From Syngnathus acus (lineage: Eukaryota; Chordata; Actinopteri; Syngnathiformes; Syngnathidae), in the NCBI RefSeq assembly GCF_901709675.1, contig NC_051089.1, forward strand, positions 2,759,476 to 2,823,475: a DNA stretch of 64,000 nucleotides, written 5' to 3'. Positions 14,047 to 23,430 of this stretch are shown piece by piece. Both the position numbers and the translations under genes were made by a program. Every line of letters starts with the position of its first letter. Positions within the stretch are counted from its first letter, which is position 1. The notes beneath the pieces were generated by a model. The model was not told the DNA's origin. It was given only the letters and a program-made list of their open reading frames with translations, and ran no database searches.

Positions 14047-14088
14047 TGACTCAGTCATCCACTTTGTATTCTAGTCAGCTTGACGTCA
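14047..14088 (+). promoter_or_regulatory. AP-1 site and CRE in close proximity
   Basis: TGACTCA (14,047-14,053, followed by an overlapping inverted half TCAGTCAT) is a consensus AP-1/TRE site. TGACGTCA (14,081-14,088) is a perfect palindromic cAMP-response element, 34 bp away start to start. Two full bZIP sites this close suggest a possible enhancer, though both motifs are short enough to occur by chance in 64 kb. Confidence 0.3.
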
Positions 14089-15601
14089 GGCAGTGTTGAC
14101 ACAACGTAATTGAAGACTCGGGTTTGTGCTAAATATCGTTATTGAGCTTTTGTTGGAGAAAAGTCTATGTTGTTTCCACAAAAACAAGGAGTCTAATTGG
14201 CCTCTAGCATTCACTTTGGCTTTTACGAAGCATAAAAAGCATCCGGTTTGAACCTCTCAAGTAATCACCATTATGATTTGATGTCGAATGCATTTATGAC
14301 TTCAGACAAAACTATAATTATGATAGATAGACCTAACCTTAGTTTAAACATTTGATTTTTTGACAACGCAGCCTCTTATTTGGATTTGTACAGCAAACCA
14401 AGTTAAACATCTTTACTCTTTTAATGAGATGGCTTGATGGAAAAACAGACAACTGCAATGCTAGTTATGGGTGGCGAGTGGTACCCTGAGCATAGTGATC
14501 AACTAATGAGGTAACCATGGGTTTGAAAAGAGCATTTCCACATCAAAACGACGTGGTGGAACCAGATGGGACACTGAAGAGCTCGAACCCTTCAAGAAAT
14601 ATGAATGGCGTGAGCCACCATATGAGACAAACGTGACGGTTAGCTATAAGGAGAAAAATGCCTGAGAATGTGTTTGCAAAATGTGCAAAAAATAAATAAT
14701 AATAATAGTAATGTTTTATTAATGAAAATATGCTTCCTAAGAAATATATATAAAAAAAAAGAAAGAAATACGTCTGTGGCAAACACTTCTGCAGCTTTCT
14801 GTATGTCCTCTGCCCAAACTGTCACAATCCTCAAGTTGGCCGCCTGCTGTTCTGGCAGCAGCCTGTTGGCGCTGTCAAGGTGTTTGAAGTTGTGGATTCC
14901 CCAGAGGAGCCAGAGAAGAGCCTTATGCTCCTGTCACATTGCTACACAGGAGTTGGAAAGTTTTCTTCAACCGTGGCAGTCTGTTAAGTGAAATAGTCAG
15001 TTGACGGGAGTGAGATATCCATTGACCCAAAGGTGGTGAGATACTTAGTTTGTCTGCTGGAGAATAACCTTCCATTCCATGTAATCTTCAAAGTACAGAA
15101 CGGGTCAATAGTTCTCATGATTGGCCGGTGCAAAAGTGGATTTTAAAATAACAGCATGACAGTAAGTTAGCCATTGTTTTCTTTGAGGTCCTTCCAAATA
15201 CATCCCACCGTAACAAGAAAACGACTAACTAAGCTAAAGACAGTCTTTGACATGAACCACAGCCATTTTTTTCCCAGCCAGGCATCTTAATTAGTGCCTT
15301 TAAGTGCATGTGGATCCTAATGCGCAGCACCATATGCTGGACTGAATATTCATTGAGTCACCGAGCAGGCCGTCCCCGTTCCGGACCGAACTCTCTCGCC
15401 CTCATTATTCCGACATGCTGACAAAGAGCAACACAGCAAAGAACACGGAGGAAAAAGCAAAGTCAGACTCAAACTTCATGACAGCGGTAAACACAAGTGG
15501 GGAGGACAAATGAAGTTCTATAGCCTCCGTGAGAAGCATTTTGCTGAGTGTGAGGGATTGTAAAGTTTTTACTATTGGACGTGGAAGGAAGATACAATAA
15601 C

Positions 15602-15637
15602 AATTTATTAATCCCTGAAGGGAAATTCAGGGCATGT
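15602..15637 (+). repeat. Short relic of a common teleost repeat
   Basis: The text tttattaatccc then tgaagggaaattcagg has an inverted CCCT/AGGG core. It resembles a short interspersed motif I have often seen in teleost genomes (a TTTATT-atccc-gggaaatt string). Only this short piece is recognisable. Confidence 0.3.
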
Positions 15638-16354
15638 AAAATGAAAAGCACTTATAAGATACTGTTCATTAGAGCAGTGTGCTTTCAATAGTACATGTGG
15701 AACCTATGAACCGTGTCCGTATAAATCACTGAAATGTGTACTGTCAAACTACACTGACCCCCCCTCCCCCAAGACGAAACTTCAGAATTTAACGCAGCTT
15801 AGCGCCTTTATTATTGGGTAAAGAACGAGTCCCTCCTTCCTCTGTTACACCATTTCAACAAAAGAGGGCATTGCGTATGACAAGAATTTTAATTGGGGCT
15901 CAGTAGGGAACGGCGCTATTTAGCGGCGGGTCGTCACTCCCTGCCACACACACTGACTATTTATCTTAGAGAACTGTGTCACAATTCCTGTCAAGTGCAG
16001 TTGTACTGTATTCACAAAGAGCAAGTGTGGAAAAGTGTGACGAGCGCGACTTGAGGTGGAGGAATGATGAGCAGCGGGTTCTTGGCTCCAGCGGCCATAT
16101 TTGGAGGAGGTCCAAATGTGGGCAAGGTCAGCAGAGCTCTGTCACTTATCCCCTCGGTCCACCTTTGAGTGTGTGCGTGCGTGCGTGTTTAGACTGGGGG
16201 CATTGGCATGTACGCAAGGGCAAAAACAAGCCTTGATGTGTCTTTGTGTTTGTTACCCTGGTAACGGAATTACAACACACGAAGAGTACAGTGAGTATTG
16301 TGCAAGCGGTTCAGTACTGTTAAAACATGCCGATGTCACCGAGGCAGGATTGTA

Positions 16355-16686
16355 CAGCGATCCCTCGCTACTTCGCGTTCCGTTTATCGCGGCTTCACTA
16401 CATCGCGGATTTTTTTTCCAAATTAAAAAAACATTTAAGAGTCAAAATAAAACTTCTAAATTGAGGAAACGTGTCTAACCTTTAGAACAATGTAGTATTG
16501 CTCCAAATGTTCGTTTACATTCCTTTAGAAGTCTGTTTTCGCGTGTTAGCACGATCGCGAATTAGCATCTTTCCGCTAACTCGTTAGCCTGCCCAGTACT
16601 TCTTGTTGGTGACTATACTTAGTGGATTTCACTTATCCCGGGTGGTTTTTAGAACCAATTATCCACGATAAACGAGGGTTTATTTT
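16355..16686. mobile_element. MITE with terminal inverted repeats, TA-flanked
   Basis: The left end (ATCCCTCGCTACTTCGCG from 16,360) is the diverged inverted complement of the right end (CCACGATAAACGAGGGTTTA, 16,663-16,682). TA sits just outside each end (16,353-16,354 and 16,686-16,687), consistent with a TA target duplication. The element is about 330 bp, with no transposase frame, so it is non-autonomous. A fragment of the same family end is nested in the large TIR element at 62,361-62,405. This type of 'cctcgctacttcgcgg' repeat is widespread in teleosts; I do not assign a superfamily. Confidence 0.65.
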
Positions 16687-17886
16687 ACTTTTTCTTTTTG
16701 GAATGTTTGCAAGCTGAGCTTCACAACAACTCCAAGAGGAATCTAAAAATCACTATAACCTTTGGGTGAACCTAATTTAATCTTTTGTAAACTTTTGAAT
16801 GCACTTTTGCATTTATTATACTTGACGGCCATTATCCCTTCCATTTTTCAAATATATTCTCAATCCCACAATGGGAAGGCAACCACGAAGATAGATGTAA
16901 ACAGGAGCTAAAATAACAAATTAGTTCTGTCATATAGGGTACTGTAAATCCAAAAATCTGATTGTCAAAGGAATTTATGGGTGCAATACAAAGATTTTCT
17001 TTGAATGTGGCATGTAGGCCAAAGGTCAAGTTGGGATGATACATAAAATATATCTTTTCAACCAAGATTTAGTTGAATATAGTTGAGGTTTTGCAAATAT
17101 AAAGAGCTGGGACAGGGGCAACAAAAGACTGAGAAAATCACCTGTTTCACTTGCTATCCAAAATACAATTTGCACATAATGAATTAAAAGTATAATTCTA
17201 TCTCACTTTTCTGACGAGCGATCAAATCTCCAGTTGAATTGTCAGTCTTGACTCTGAACTTCCAGTATACCTCCACCTTTACCGTTACAAATGTCATTTG
17301 TTGGCCAATCTTCAGGATGAAGGCTGGAAGCGCCCGAGCGTGGAGCATTTCATTCCTATAACGGCTCTCAACAACAATATCCTGTTCATCACTGCTTTGT
17401 GGAGCCCCGAGCTGTCAGCATATCACCCGCCAAGAATGAATAAGTAATGGTCGGAGTGCGGGGGGTTGTTCTACCTTGACAAAGCCTTGGGGCATCTGAG
17501 CAAACTCGAGCTGCCCCGGCCTTCCCCTAATCAGCCGCTGTCCATCAAGCGTGCCTCAGCTCCGCTGCTGACTCGACGCATCCGAAGAGAAGGTAGCTTC
17601 ACCCGCCTCCGCCAGCGCTTCTCCCGGTTCCAAGGCGAGCCGCACATGTCAGTGTACACAAATTAGTCGTGTGTGCTCCAGGACATCACTTAATTGGCAC
17701 AAACTTACTTTGCAGCTCCATGACTTTCTCTTTTGACAGTTAAAGGGAGAAAAGTGCAAGCAATGTGCAGAATGTGTGGATGTCACCTTGACAGACTTTA
17801 GGTGTCATGTTTCTCATTCATGCACAGAATATGGAGTCAGTGGAGTTTTCTATCAAATATTTGGTAGGGCACCAACTATTTAGATC
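16687..17886. other. Non-coding DNA, with one weak exon-like stretch
   Basis: Mostly AT-rich. Between about 17,460 and 17,666 the composition turns GC-rich and a frame is open for 66 codons (Arg/Ser/Pro-rich). Inside it lies a possible small exon between an acceptor-like CTAATCAG (ending 17,534) and a donor-like GAAG|GTAGC (near 17,592). I do not recognise the peptide and do not call a gene. Confidence 0.35.
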
Positions 17887-17955
17887 AGGGGTGCCCAAAC
17901 TTTTCAGCTCACGAGCTACTTTTGAAATGACCAAGTCGCAAAGATCTACCCACGG
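17887..17955 (+). mobile_element. hAT-type transposon terminus (fragment)
   Basis: CAGGGGTGCCCAAACTTTT followed by 'gagctac' and 'gatctaccc' text has the CAGGGG-TG-CCAAAC start shared by many vertebrate hAT non-autonomous elements. Only this end is visible; a TA microsatellite and the array's S segment follow, and no matching inverted end is nearby. It marks the left edge of the repeat complex. Confidence 0.5.
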
Positions 17956-17963
17956 AAGATAAT

Positions 17964-17998
17964 TAATCATATATGTATATATGTATATATATATATAT
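17964..17998 (+). repeat. TA/TG-rich microsatellite
   Basis: An atatgtatat-type run joins the hAT-like end to the first S segment. It is absent at the corresponding place in the internal S copies. Confidence 0.8.
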
Positions 17999-18000
17999 GG

Positions 18001-18202
18001 GTGTTATATTGGAATTATGACGACTTCAACATTGATATAGGTTTGTTAGCATTGTGTTTTAGCATTAAGCTCAGACAAAACAAACCTCCGGGAGATGCTA
18101 AAATAATTGTCGTATGGAGTGACTTTTGTAAATGAGAAATAATGACTTGTTAGCTGTTCTCAGGTATTCAGATCATAATGGCTGACATAATTTTTGGAAC
18201 CG
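18001..18202 (+). other. Spacer S, left partial and diverged copy (S0)
   Basis: Matches the right-hand ~220 bp of the spacers in the other units (for example the strings ttagcattaagctcagacaa, gggagatgctaaaat, cttttgtaaatgagaaataa, attcagatcataatgg). It differs by many substitutions, whereas the internal S copies are near-identical. The minisatellite begins right after 'tttttggaaccgca', the same point as in the other units. Confidence 0.85.
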
Positions 18203-21083
18203 CATTCAAGGTGGTCCCGGTGTTGTCCAGGAACATCCATGGTGCATCCACGGCGCATCCAAAGCGGTCCCGGCGTGGCCCAGGTGCATCCAAGGGAGTT
18301 CCGGCGTCATCCAGGCGCATTCAAGGTGTTCCCGGAGTCGTCCAGGCGCATCCAAAGCATATCTAAGGTGGTCCTGGCGTCGTCCAGGCGCATCCATGGT
18401 GCATCCACGGCAGTCCCTGCGTCATTCAAGCGCATCCAAGGTACATTCAAGGTGCATCTGAGGCAGTCCCGGCGTTGTCCAGGCGCATGCGACACAGTCC
18501 CGGTGCATCCAAGGCGCATCAAAGGCGATCCCGCCGTAGTCCAGAAGCTTCCAAGGCGCATTTGAGGCGCATCCAAGGCAGTGATGGCATTGTCCAAGCG
18601 CATCCAAGGCGCATAATAGGCACAACCAAGGTGTATCCAAGGCACATCCAAGGCGGTCCCGGCGTCGTCCAGGCGCATCCAAGGCGGTCCAAGTGTCATC
18701 CAGGCGCACCAAAGGCGGTACTGATGTTGTTCAGGCGCATTCAAGGTGGTACCAGTGTTGTCCAGGTGCATCCAAGGTGCATTTAAAGCAGTCCCAGGAT
18801 CGTGCAGAAGCTTCCAAGGCGGATCCAAGGCGGATACAAGGAGCATTCAAGGCGGATACAAGGCGCATACAAGGCGGTCCCGGCGTCGTCAAGGCGGATC
18901 CAAGGCGCATAAAAGGCAGTCACGGTGTTGTCCAGGTGCATCCAAGGCGGTCCCGGCGATGTCCAGGCCCATCCAAGGGAGTCCCAGCGTCATCCAGGCA
19001 CATCCAAAGCGGCCCCAGCGTCGTCCAGGCGCTTCCAAGGTGCATCCAAGGCTCATCCAAGGCAGTCCCAGTGTCGTTCAGGCGCATCCAAGGCGCATCC
19101 AAGGCACATCTAAGGCAGTCCCGGCGTCGTCCAGGCGAATCCAAGCCGGTCTCGGCTTCGTCCAAGCGCATCCAAGGCGATCCCAACTCCATCCAGGCAC
19201 ATCCGAGTGGGTCCCGGCGTCTTCCAGGCGCATCCAAGGTGGTTCCGGCGTCGTCCAGGCGCATCCAAGCCAGTCTTGGCATTATCCAGGTGTATGAAAG
19301 GCGATCCCAGCGTCGTCCAAGGTGCATCCAAGCAGGTCCCAGCGTCGTCCAGGCGCATCCATGGTGGTCCTGGTGTTTTCCAGGGGCATCCAAGGCTCAT
19401 CTTAGGCACATTCAAGGTGCATCCCAGGCAGTCCCGGCGTCATCCAGGCGCATCCAAGGCAGTCCAAGCGTTGTCCAGGCACATCCAAGGCAGTACTGAT
19501 GATGTCCAGGGGCACCCAAGGCATTCATCCAGGCAACACTGAGGCAGTCCTGGCGTCATCCAGGCGAATCCAAGGTGCATTGAAGGCGCATCCAAGGCAG
19601 TCTCTGCGTCGTCCAGGCGCATCCGAGGCTTATCCTTGGCACATCCAAGGTGGTCCTGGCATCATCCAGGCACACCCAAGGATGTCCTGGTGCCGTCCAG
19701 GCGCAACTAATCCAAGCATCATCCAGGCGCATCGGAGCGATCCCGGCTCCATCCAGGCGCATCCAAGGCAGTCCCAGCGTTGTCCAGGCGCAACTAAGGC
19801 AGTCCCGGCGTTGTCCAGGCCCATATAAGGCGGTCATGGCATTGTCTCAGCGCATGCAAGGCAGTCCGGGCATCGTCCAGGCGCATCCAAGGCGGTCCCG
19901 GCGCCGTCCATGACGCATCCAAGGCGGTCCCGGTGTCATCCAGGCGCATCCAAGGCGGTCCAAGCATCATCCAGGCGCATCCAAGGCGATCCCAGCTCCA
20001 TCCAGGCCCATACAAGGCGCATCCAAGTGAGTCCGGCATCGTCCAGGCGCATGCAAGGCGGTCCCTGCCTCTTCCAGGCATGTCCAAGGCGCATTCAAGG
20101 CAGTCCCGGCGTCGTCCAGACGCATCCGAGGCAGTCCCGGCATCATCCAGGCGCAACCAAGGCGGTCCCAGCATCCAGGCGCATTAAAGGCGGTACCAGC
20201 ATTGTCCAGGCACATCCAAGGTAGTCCCAGCGTTGTCCAGGTGCATCCAAGGCAGTCAAAGTGGCATGCAGGCGCACCCAAAGCGGTACTGACGTTGTCC
20301 AGGAACATTCAAGGCAGTCCCAGCGTTGTCCAGGTGCATCCAAGGAGCATGTAAGGCAGTCCCCAGGGTCGTCCAGAAGCTTCCAAGGCTGATCCAAGGC
20401 ACATCCAAAGCGGTCCCGCCGTCCACGCTGGCCAAGGCGCATCAAAGGCGGTCCCGGCCAAGTCCAGGCGCATTCAAGGCGGTCCCGGCGTTGTCCAGGC
20501 CCATCCAAGCCAGTCCAAGCGTTGTCCAGGCGCAACCAAGGTGGTCCAAACGTCCAGGCGCATGGAAGGCAGTACAGGCATCGTCCAGGCACATACAAGA
20601 CGGTCAACGGCGTCGTCCAGGCGCATCCAAGGCGCATTCAAGGCACATCCAAGGCGGTCCCGGCGTCCTCTAGGCGCATCCAAAGCGGCCCAAGCGCTGT
20701 CCACGGGCGCCCAAGACAGTACTGACATGGTAGATTTAAGGCGGTCCCAGGATCGTCCAGAAGCTTCCAAGAATGAGCCAAGGTGGATACAAGGAGCATC
20801 CAAGCCGGTCCCGGTGTCGTCAAGGCGGATCAAAAGCAGATACAAGGTGCATTAAAGGCACATCCAAGGCGCATCCAAGGCGTATCAAAGATGATCCTGC
20901 CGTCATCCATAAGCTACCGAGGTGCATTCAAGGCGCATCCAAGGCAGTCCCGGCGTTGTCCAAGCACATCCAAGGCGCATATTAGGCACAACCAAGGTGT
21001 ATCCAAGGTGTATCCAAGGCGCATCCAAGGCGGTCCCGGCGTCGTCCAGGCGCATCCAAGGCAGTCCCAGCTTTGTCCAGGTG
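18203..21083 (+). repeat. 31-bp GC-rich minisatellite, block A (unit 1)
   Basis: About 2.9 kb of diverged 31-bp repeats made of three sub-modules: GGCGCATCCAA, then GGCGGTCCC, then GGCGTCGTCCA. Most variants are C-to-T or G-to-A at CpG (gcgc/gtgc/gcac, ggcg/ggtg/ggca). Block A aligns with blocks C of the other units (for example 20,655-20,730 with 32,180-32,250) but continues about 350 bp further to the Rex3 tail, a stretch deleted in U2-U4. At 18,233-18,240 (acatccat) it keeps the empty site of the 1-kb insertion seen in U2-U4. Long frames here are by-products of the repeat, not genes. Confidence 0.92.
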
Positions 21084-21270
21084 CATCCATCCATCCATCC
21101 ATCCATCCATCCATCTTCTTCCGCTTATCCGGGGTCGGGTCGCGGCGGCAGCAGCTTCAGGAGGGACTCCCAGACTTCCCTCTCCCCAGCCACTTCATCC
21201 AGTTTCATCCTGGAGGATCCCAAGGTTTTCCCAGGCCAGCTGAGAGACAGTCTCTCCAGCGCGTCCTGGG

Positions 21271-22552
21271 TCATCCCCGGGGTCTCCTACCGGTGGGACA
21301 TGCCCAGAACACCTCCCCAGGGAGGCGTCCAGGAGGCATCCTGATGAGATGCCCGAGCCGCCTCATCCGGCTCCTCTCAACGTGGAGGAGTAGCGACTCT
21401 ACTCTGAGTCTCTCCCGGATGACCGAACTTCTCACCCTATCTCTAAGGGAGAGCCCGGACATCCTGCGGAGAAAACTCATTTCGGCCGCTTGTATCCGGG
21501 ATCTCGTTCTTTCGGTCACGACCCATACATAGCTCGTGACCATAGGTGAGGGTAGGAGCGTAAATTGCCTGGTAAATTGAGAACTTTGCCTTTTGGCTCA
21601 GCTCTCTCTTTACCACGACAGACCGGTACAGAGTCCGCATTACTGCCGACGCTGCACCGATCCGCCAGTCGATCTCGCGCTCCATCCTCCCCTCACTCGT
21701 GAACAAGACCCCAAGATACTTAAACTCCTCCACTTGGGGCAGGATCTCATCCCCGATCCGGAGAGGGCACTCCACCCTTTTCCGATCGAGGACCATGGAC
21801 TCGGATTTGGAGGTGCTGACCCTCATCCCGACCGCTTCACACTCTGCTGCGAACCGCTCCAGTGAGAGCTGGAGATCACGGCCAACAGCACCACGTCGTC
21901 TGCAAAAAGCAGAGACGCGATGCTGAGGTCCCCAAACCGGACCCACAACGCCTCGGCTGCGCCTAGAAATTCTGTCCATAAAATTTATGAACAGAATTGG
22001 GGACAAAGGGCAGCGTTGGCGGAGTCCAACCCTCACTGGGAACAAATCCGACTTACTGCCAGAAATGCGGACCAAACTCTGGCATCGGTGATACAGGGAC
22101 CGAACCGCCCTTATCGGTTGGCTCGGTACCCCGTACTCCCGAAGCACCCCCCACAGAACCTCCCGAGGGACACGGTCGAACGCCTTCTCCAAGTCCACAA
22201 AACACATGTGGACTGGTTGGGCGAACTCCCATGCACCCTCGAGGATCCTGCTGAGGGTGAAGAGCTGGTCCACTGTTCCACGGCCAGGACGAAAGCCACA
22301 CTGTTCCTCCTGGATCCGAGGTTCGACCTCCCGGCGGACCCTCCTCTCCAGCACCCCTGAATAGACCTTACCAGGGAGGCTGAGGAGTGTAATTCCCTGT
22401 AATTGGAACACACCCTCCGGTCCCCCTTCATAAAGAGGGGAACCACCACCCCAGTCTGCCAATCCAGAGGCACTGTCCCCAATGGAATTGAGGAGGTCTT
22501 CGAAGTATTCTCCCCACCGACACACGACGTCCCGAGTCGAGGTCAGCAGCAC
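21271..22552 (-). pseudogene. Rex3 reverse transcriptase, frameshifted, copy 1
   Basis: The main open frame (22,552-21,443, 369 codons) shows RT blocks in order: CGFRPGRGT (residues 85-93), motif A FVDLEKAFDRVP (118-129), motif B GLRQRCPLSP (176-185, with R where QG is usual) and the FKYLGVLF block (277-284). The catalytic FADD box (codons 21,906-21,895) is present in the DNA but one base out of the main frame, which there reads through unrelated residues; compensating small deletions flank it. Upstream, the block VVVPLFMKGD lies in another frame (near 22,440), so a further shift occurs near 22,400. A 4-bp duplication (catacata, 21,524-21,531) throws the C-terminal 90 codons (21,543-21,271) into a third frame. 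The gene is dead, and these lesions are shared by all four copies. Confidence 0.88.
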
Positions 22553-22585
22553 GCCATCTCCACTGTAAACAGTGTTGACGTCGCA

Positions 22586-23430
22586 CTACTTCCCCCTCCT
22601 GAGACGCCGGATGGTGGACCAGAATTTCCTCGAAGCCGTCCGGAAGTCATTCTCCATGGCCTCGCCAAACTCCTCCCACGCCCGGGTTTTTGCCTCAGCA
22701 ACCGCCGAAGACGCGTTCCGCTTGGCCATCCGGTACCTGTCAACTGCCTCCGGAGTCCCGCAGGCCAAAACGGCCCGATAGGACTCCTTCTTCAGCTTGA
22801 CGGCATCCCTTACCGCCGGTGTCCACCAGCGGGTTCGGGGATTGCCGCCACGAAGGCACCAATGACCTTACGGCCACAGCTCCGGTCGGCCGCCTCAACA
22901 ATGGAGGCGCGGAACAAGGTCCACTCGGACTCAATGTCCACTCGGACTCAATGTCCCCCGCCTCCCCTGGGACGTGGGAAAAGCTCTGCCGGAGGTGGGA
23001 GTTGAAGCTCTTCCTGACAGGGGATTCTGCCAGACGTTCCCAGCAGACCCTCACAGAGCGTTTGGGTCTGCCAGGTCGGACCGGCATCTTCCCCCACAAT
23101 CGGAGCCAACCCACCACCAGGTGGTGATCAGTTGACAGCTCCGCCCCTCTCTTCGCCAGAGTGTCCAAAACATGCGGCCGCAAATCCGATGACACGACTA
23201 CAAAGTCGATCATCGAACTGCGGCCTAGGGTGTCCTGATGCCAAGTGCACACATGGACACCCTTATGTTTGAACATGGTGTTCATTATTGAAAATCCGTG
23301 TCGAGCACAGAAGTCCAATAATAGAACACCGCTTGGGTTCAGATCGGGGGGGCCGTTCCTCCCAATCACGCCCTTCCAGGTCTCACTGTCATTGCCCACG
23401 TGAGCATTGAAGTCACCCAGTAGAACGATC
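22586..23430 (-). pseudogene. Rex3 endonuclease C-terminal part and linker, broken, copy 1
   Basis: The minus-strand frame from 23,453 (237 codons, its first residues derived from minisatellite) carries endonuclease/exonuclease/phosphatase-family blocks: GDFNAHVG (residues 13-20), MIDFVVV (81-87) and STDHHLVV (107-114, the catalytic D-H region). The N-terminal half with the first metal-binding Asn and Glu is missing because of 5' truncation. A 17-bp tandem duplication (22,921-22,937 and 22,938-22,954, ccactcggactcaatgt) shifts the frame downstream, so the residues after it are not the native linker. A separate 60-codon frame (22,768-22,586) holds the WEEFGEAMENDF region just before RT. It is inactive. 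Confidence 0.85.

Larger units (their letters stand above)
12883..16354. other. Non-coding DNA, no gene recognised
   Basis: Short chance ORFs only. AT-rich with a TAA-rich tract near 14,690-14,720 and an A-rich tract near 14,750-14,768. The regulatory motifs at 14,047-14,088 and the short repeat at 15,602 are listed separately. Confidence 0.45.
21084..23430 (-). mobile_element. Rex3: Rex3 non-LTR retrotransposon (RTE clade), copy 1, 5'-truncated with intact 3' tail
   Basis: Rex3 encodes an AP-type endonuclease followed by a reverse transcriptase and moves by target-primed reverse transcription. This copy lies on the minus strand: endonuclease remnant (23,430 downward), linker, RT, then a 3' end with a (CATC)n/(GATG)n tail at 21,084-21,115. 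The assignment rests on RT protein motifs and on near matches, from memory, to the Rex3 primer sites used in fish cytogenetics (21,999-22,012 and 22,442-22,461). The element is cut inside the endonuclease, so it is 5'-truncated like most LINE insertions. The flanks share GTCCAG(G/T)TGCATCC (21,076 region and 23,431 onward), a probable target duplication of about 14 bp within the minisatellite. It is the only one of the four copies that keeps the terminal ~190 bp. Confidence 0.88.

Noticed and set aside
17466-17666. 66-codon frame (RREGSFTRLRQRFSRF region) as a coding exon
   Set aside because: GC-rich and flanked by weak splice-like sites, but I do not recognise the peptide, and the putative exon is short and unsupported by neighbours.
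1-17886. Other short ORFs (60-128 codons) in the left flank, such as 2,357-2,743 and 16,101-16,478, as genes
   Set aside because: No recognisable domains, no splice context, composition like the surrounding non-coding DNA. The 2,357-2,743 frame is antisense to the better-supported signal-peptide exon, and part of 16,101-16,478 runs into the MITE.
21920-23005. Plus-strand frames inside Rex3 (for example 146 and 200 codons)
   Set aside because: Antisense shadows of the Rex3 coding strand; the recognisable RT and endonuclease motifs are on minus.
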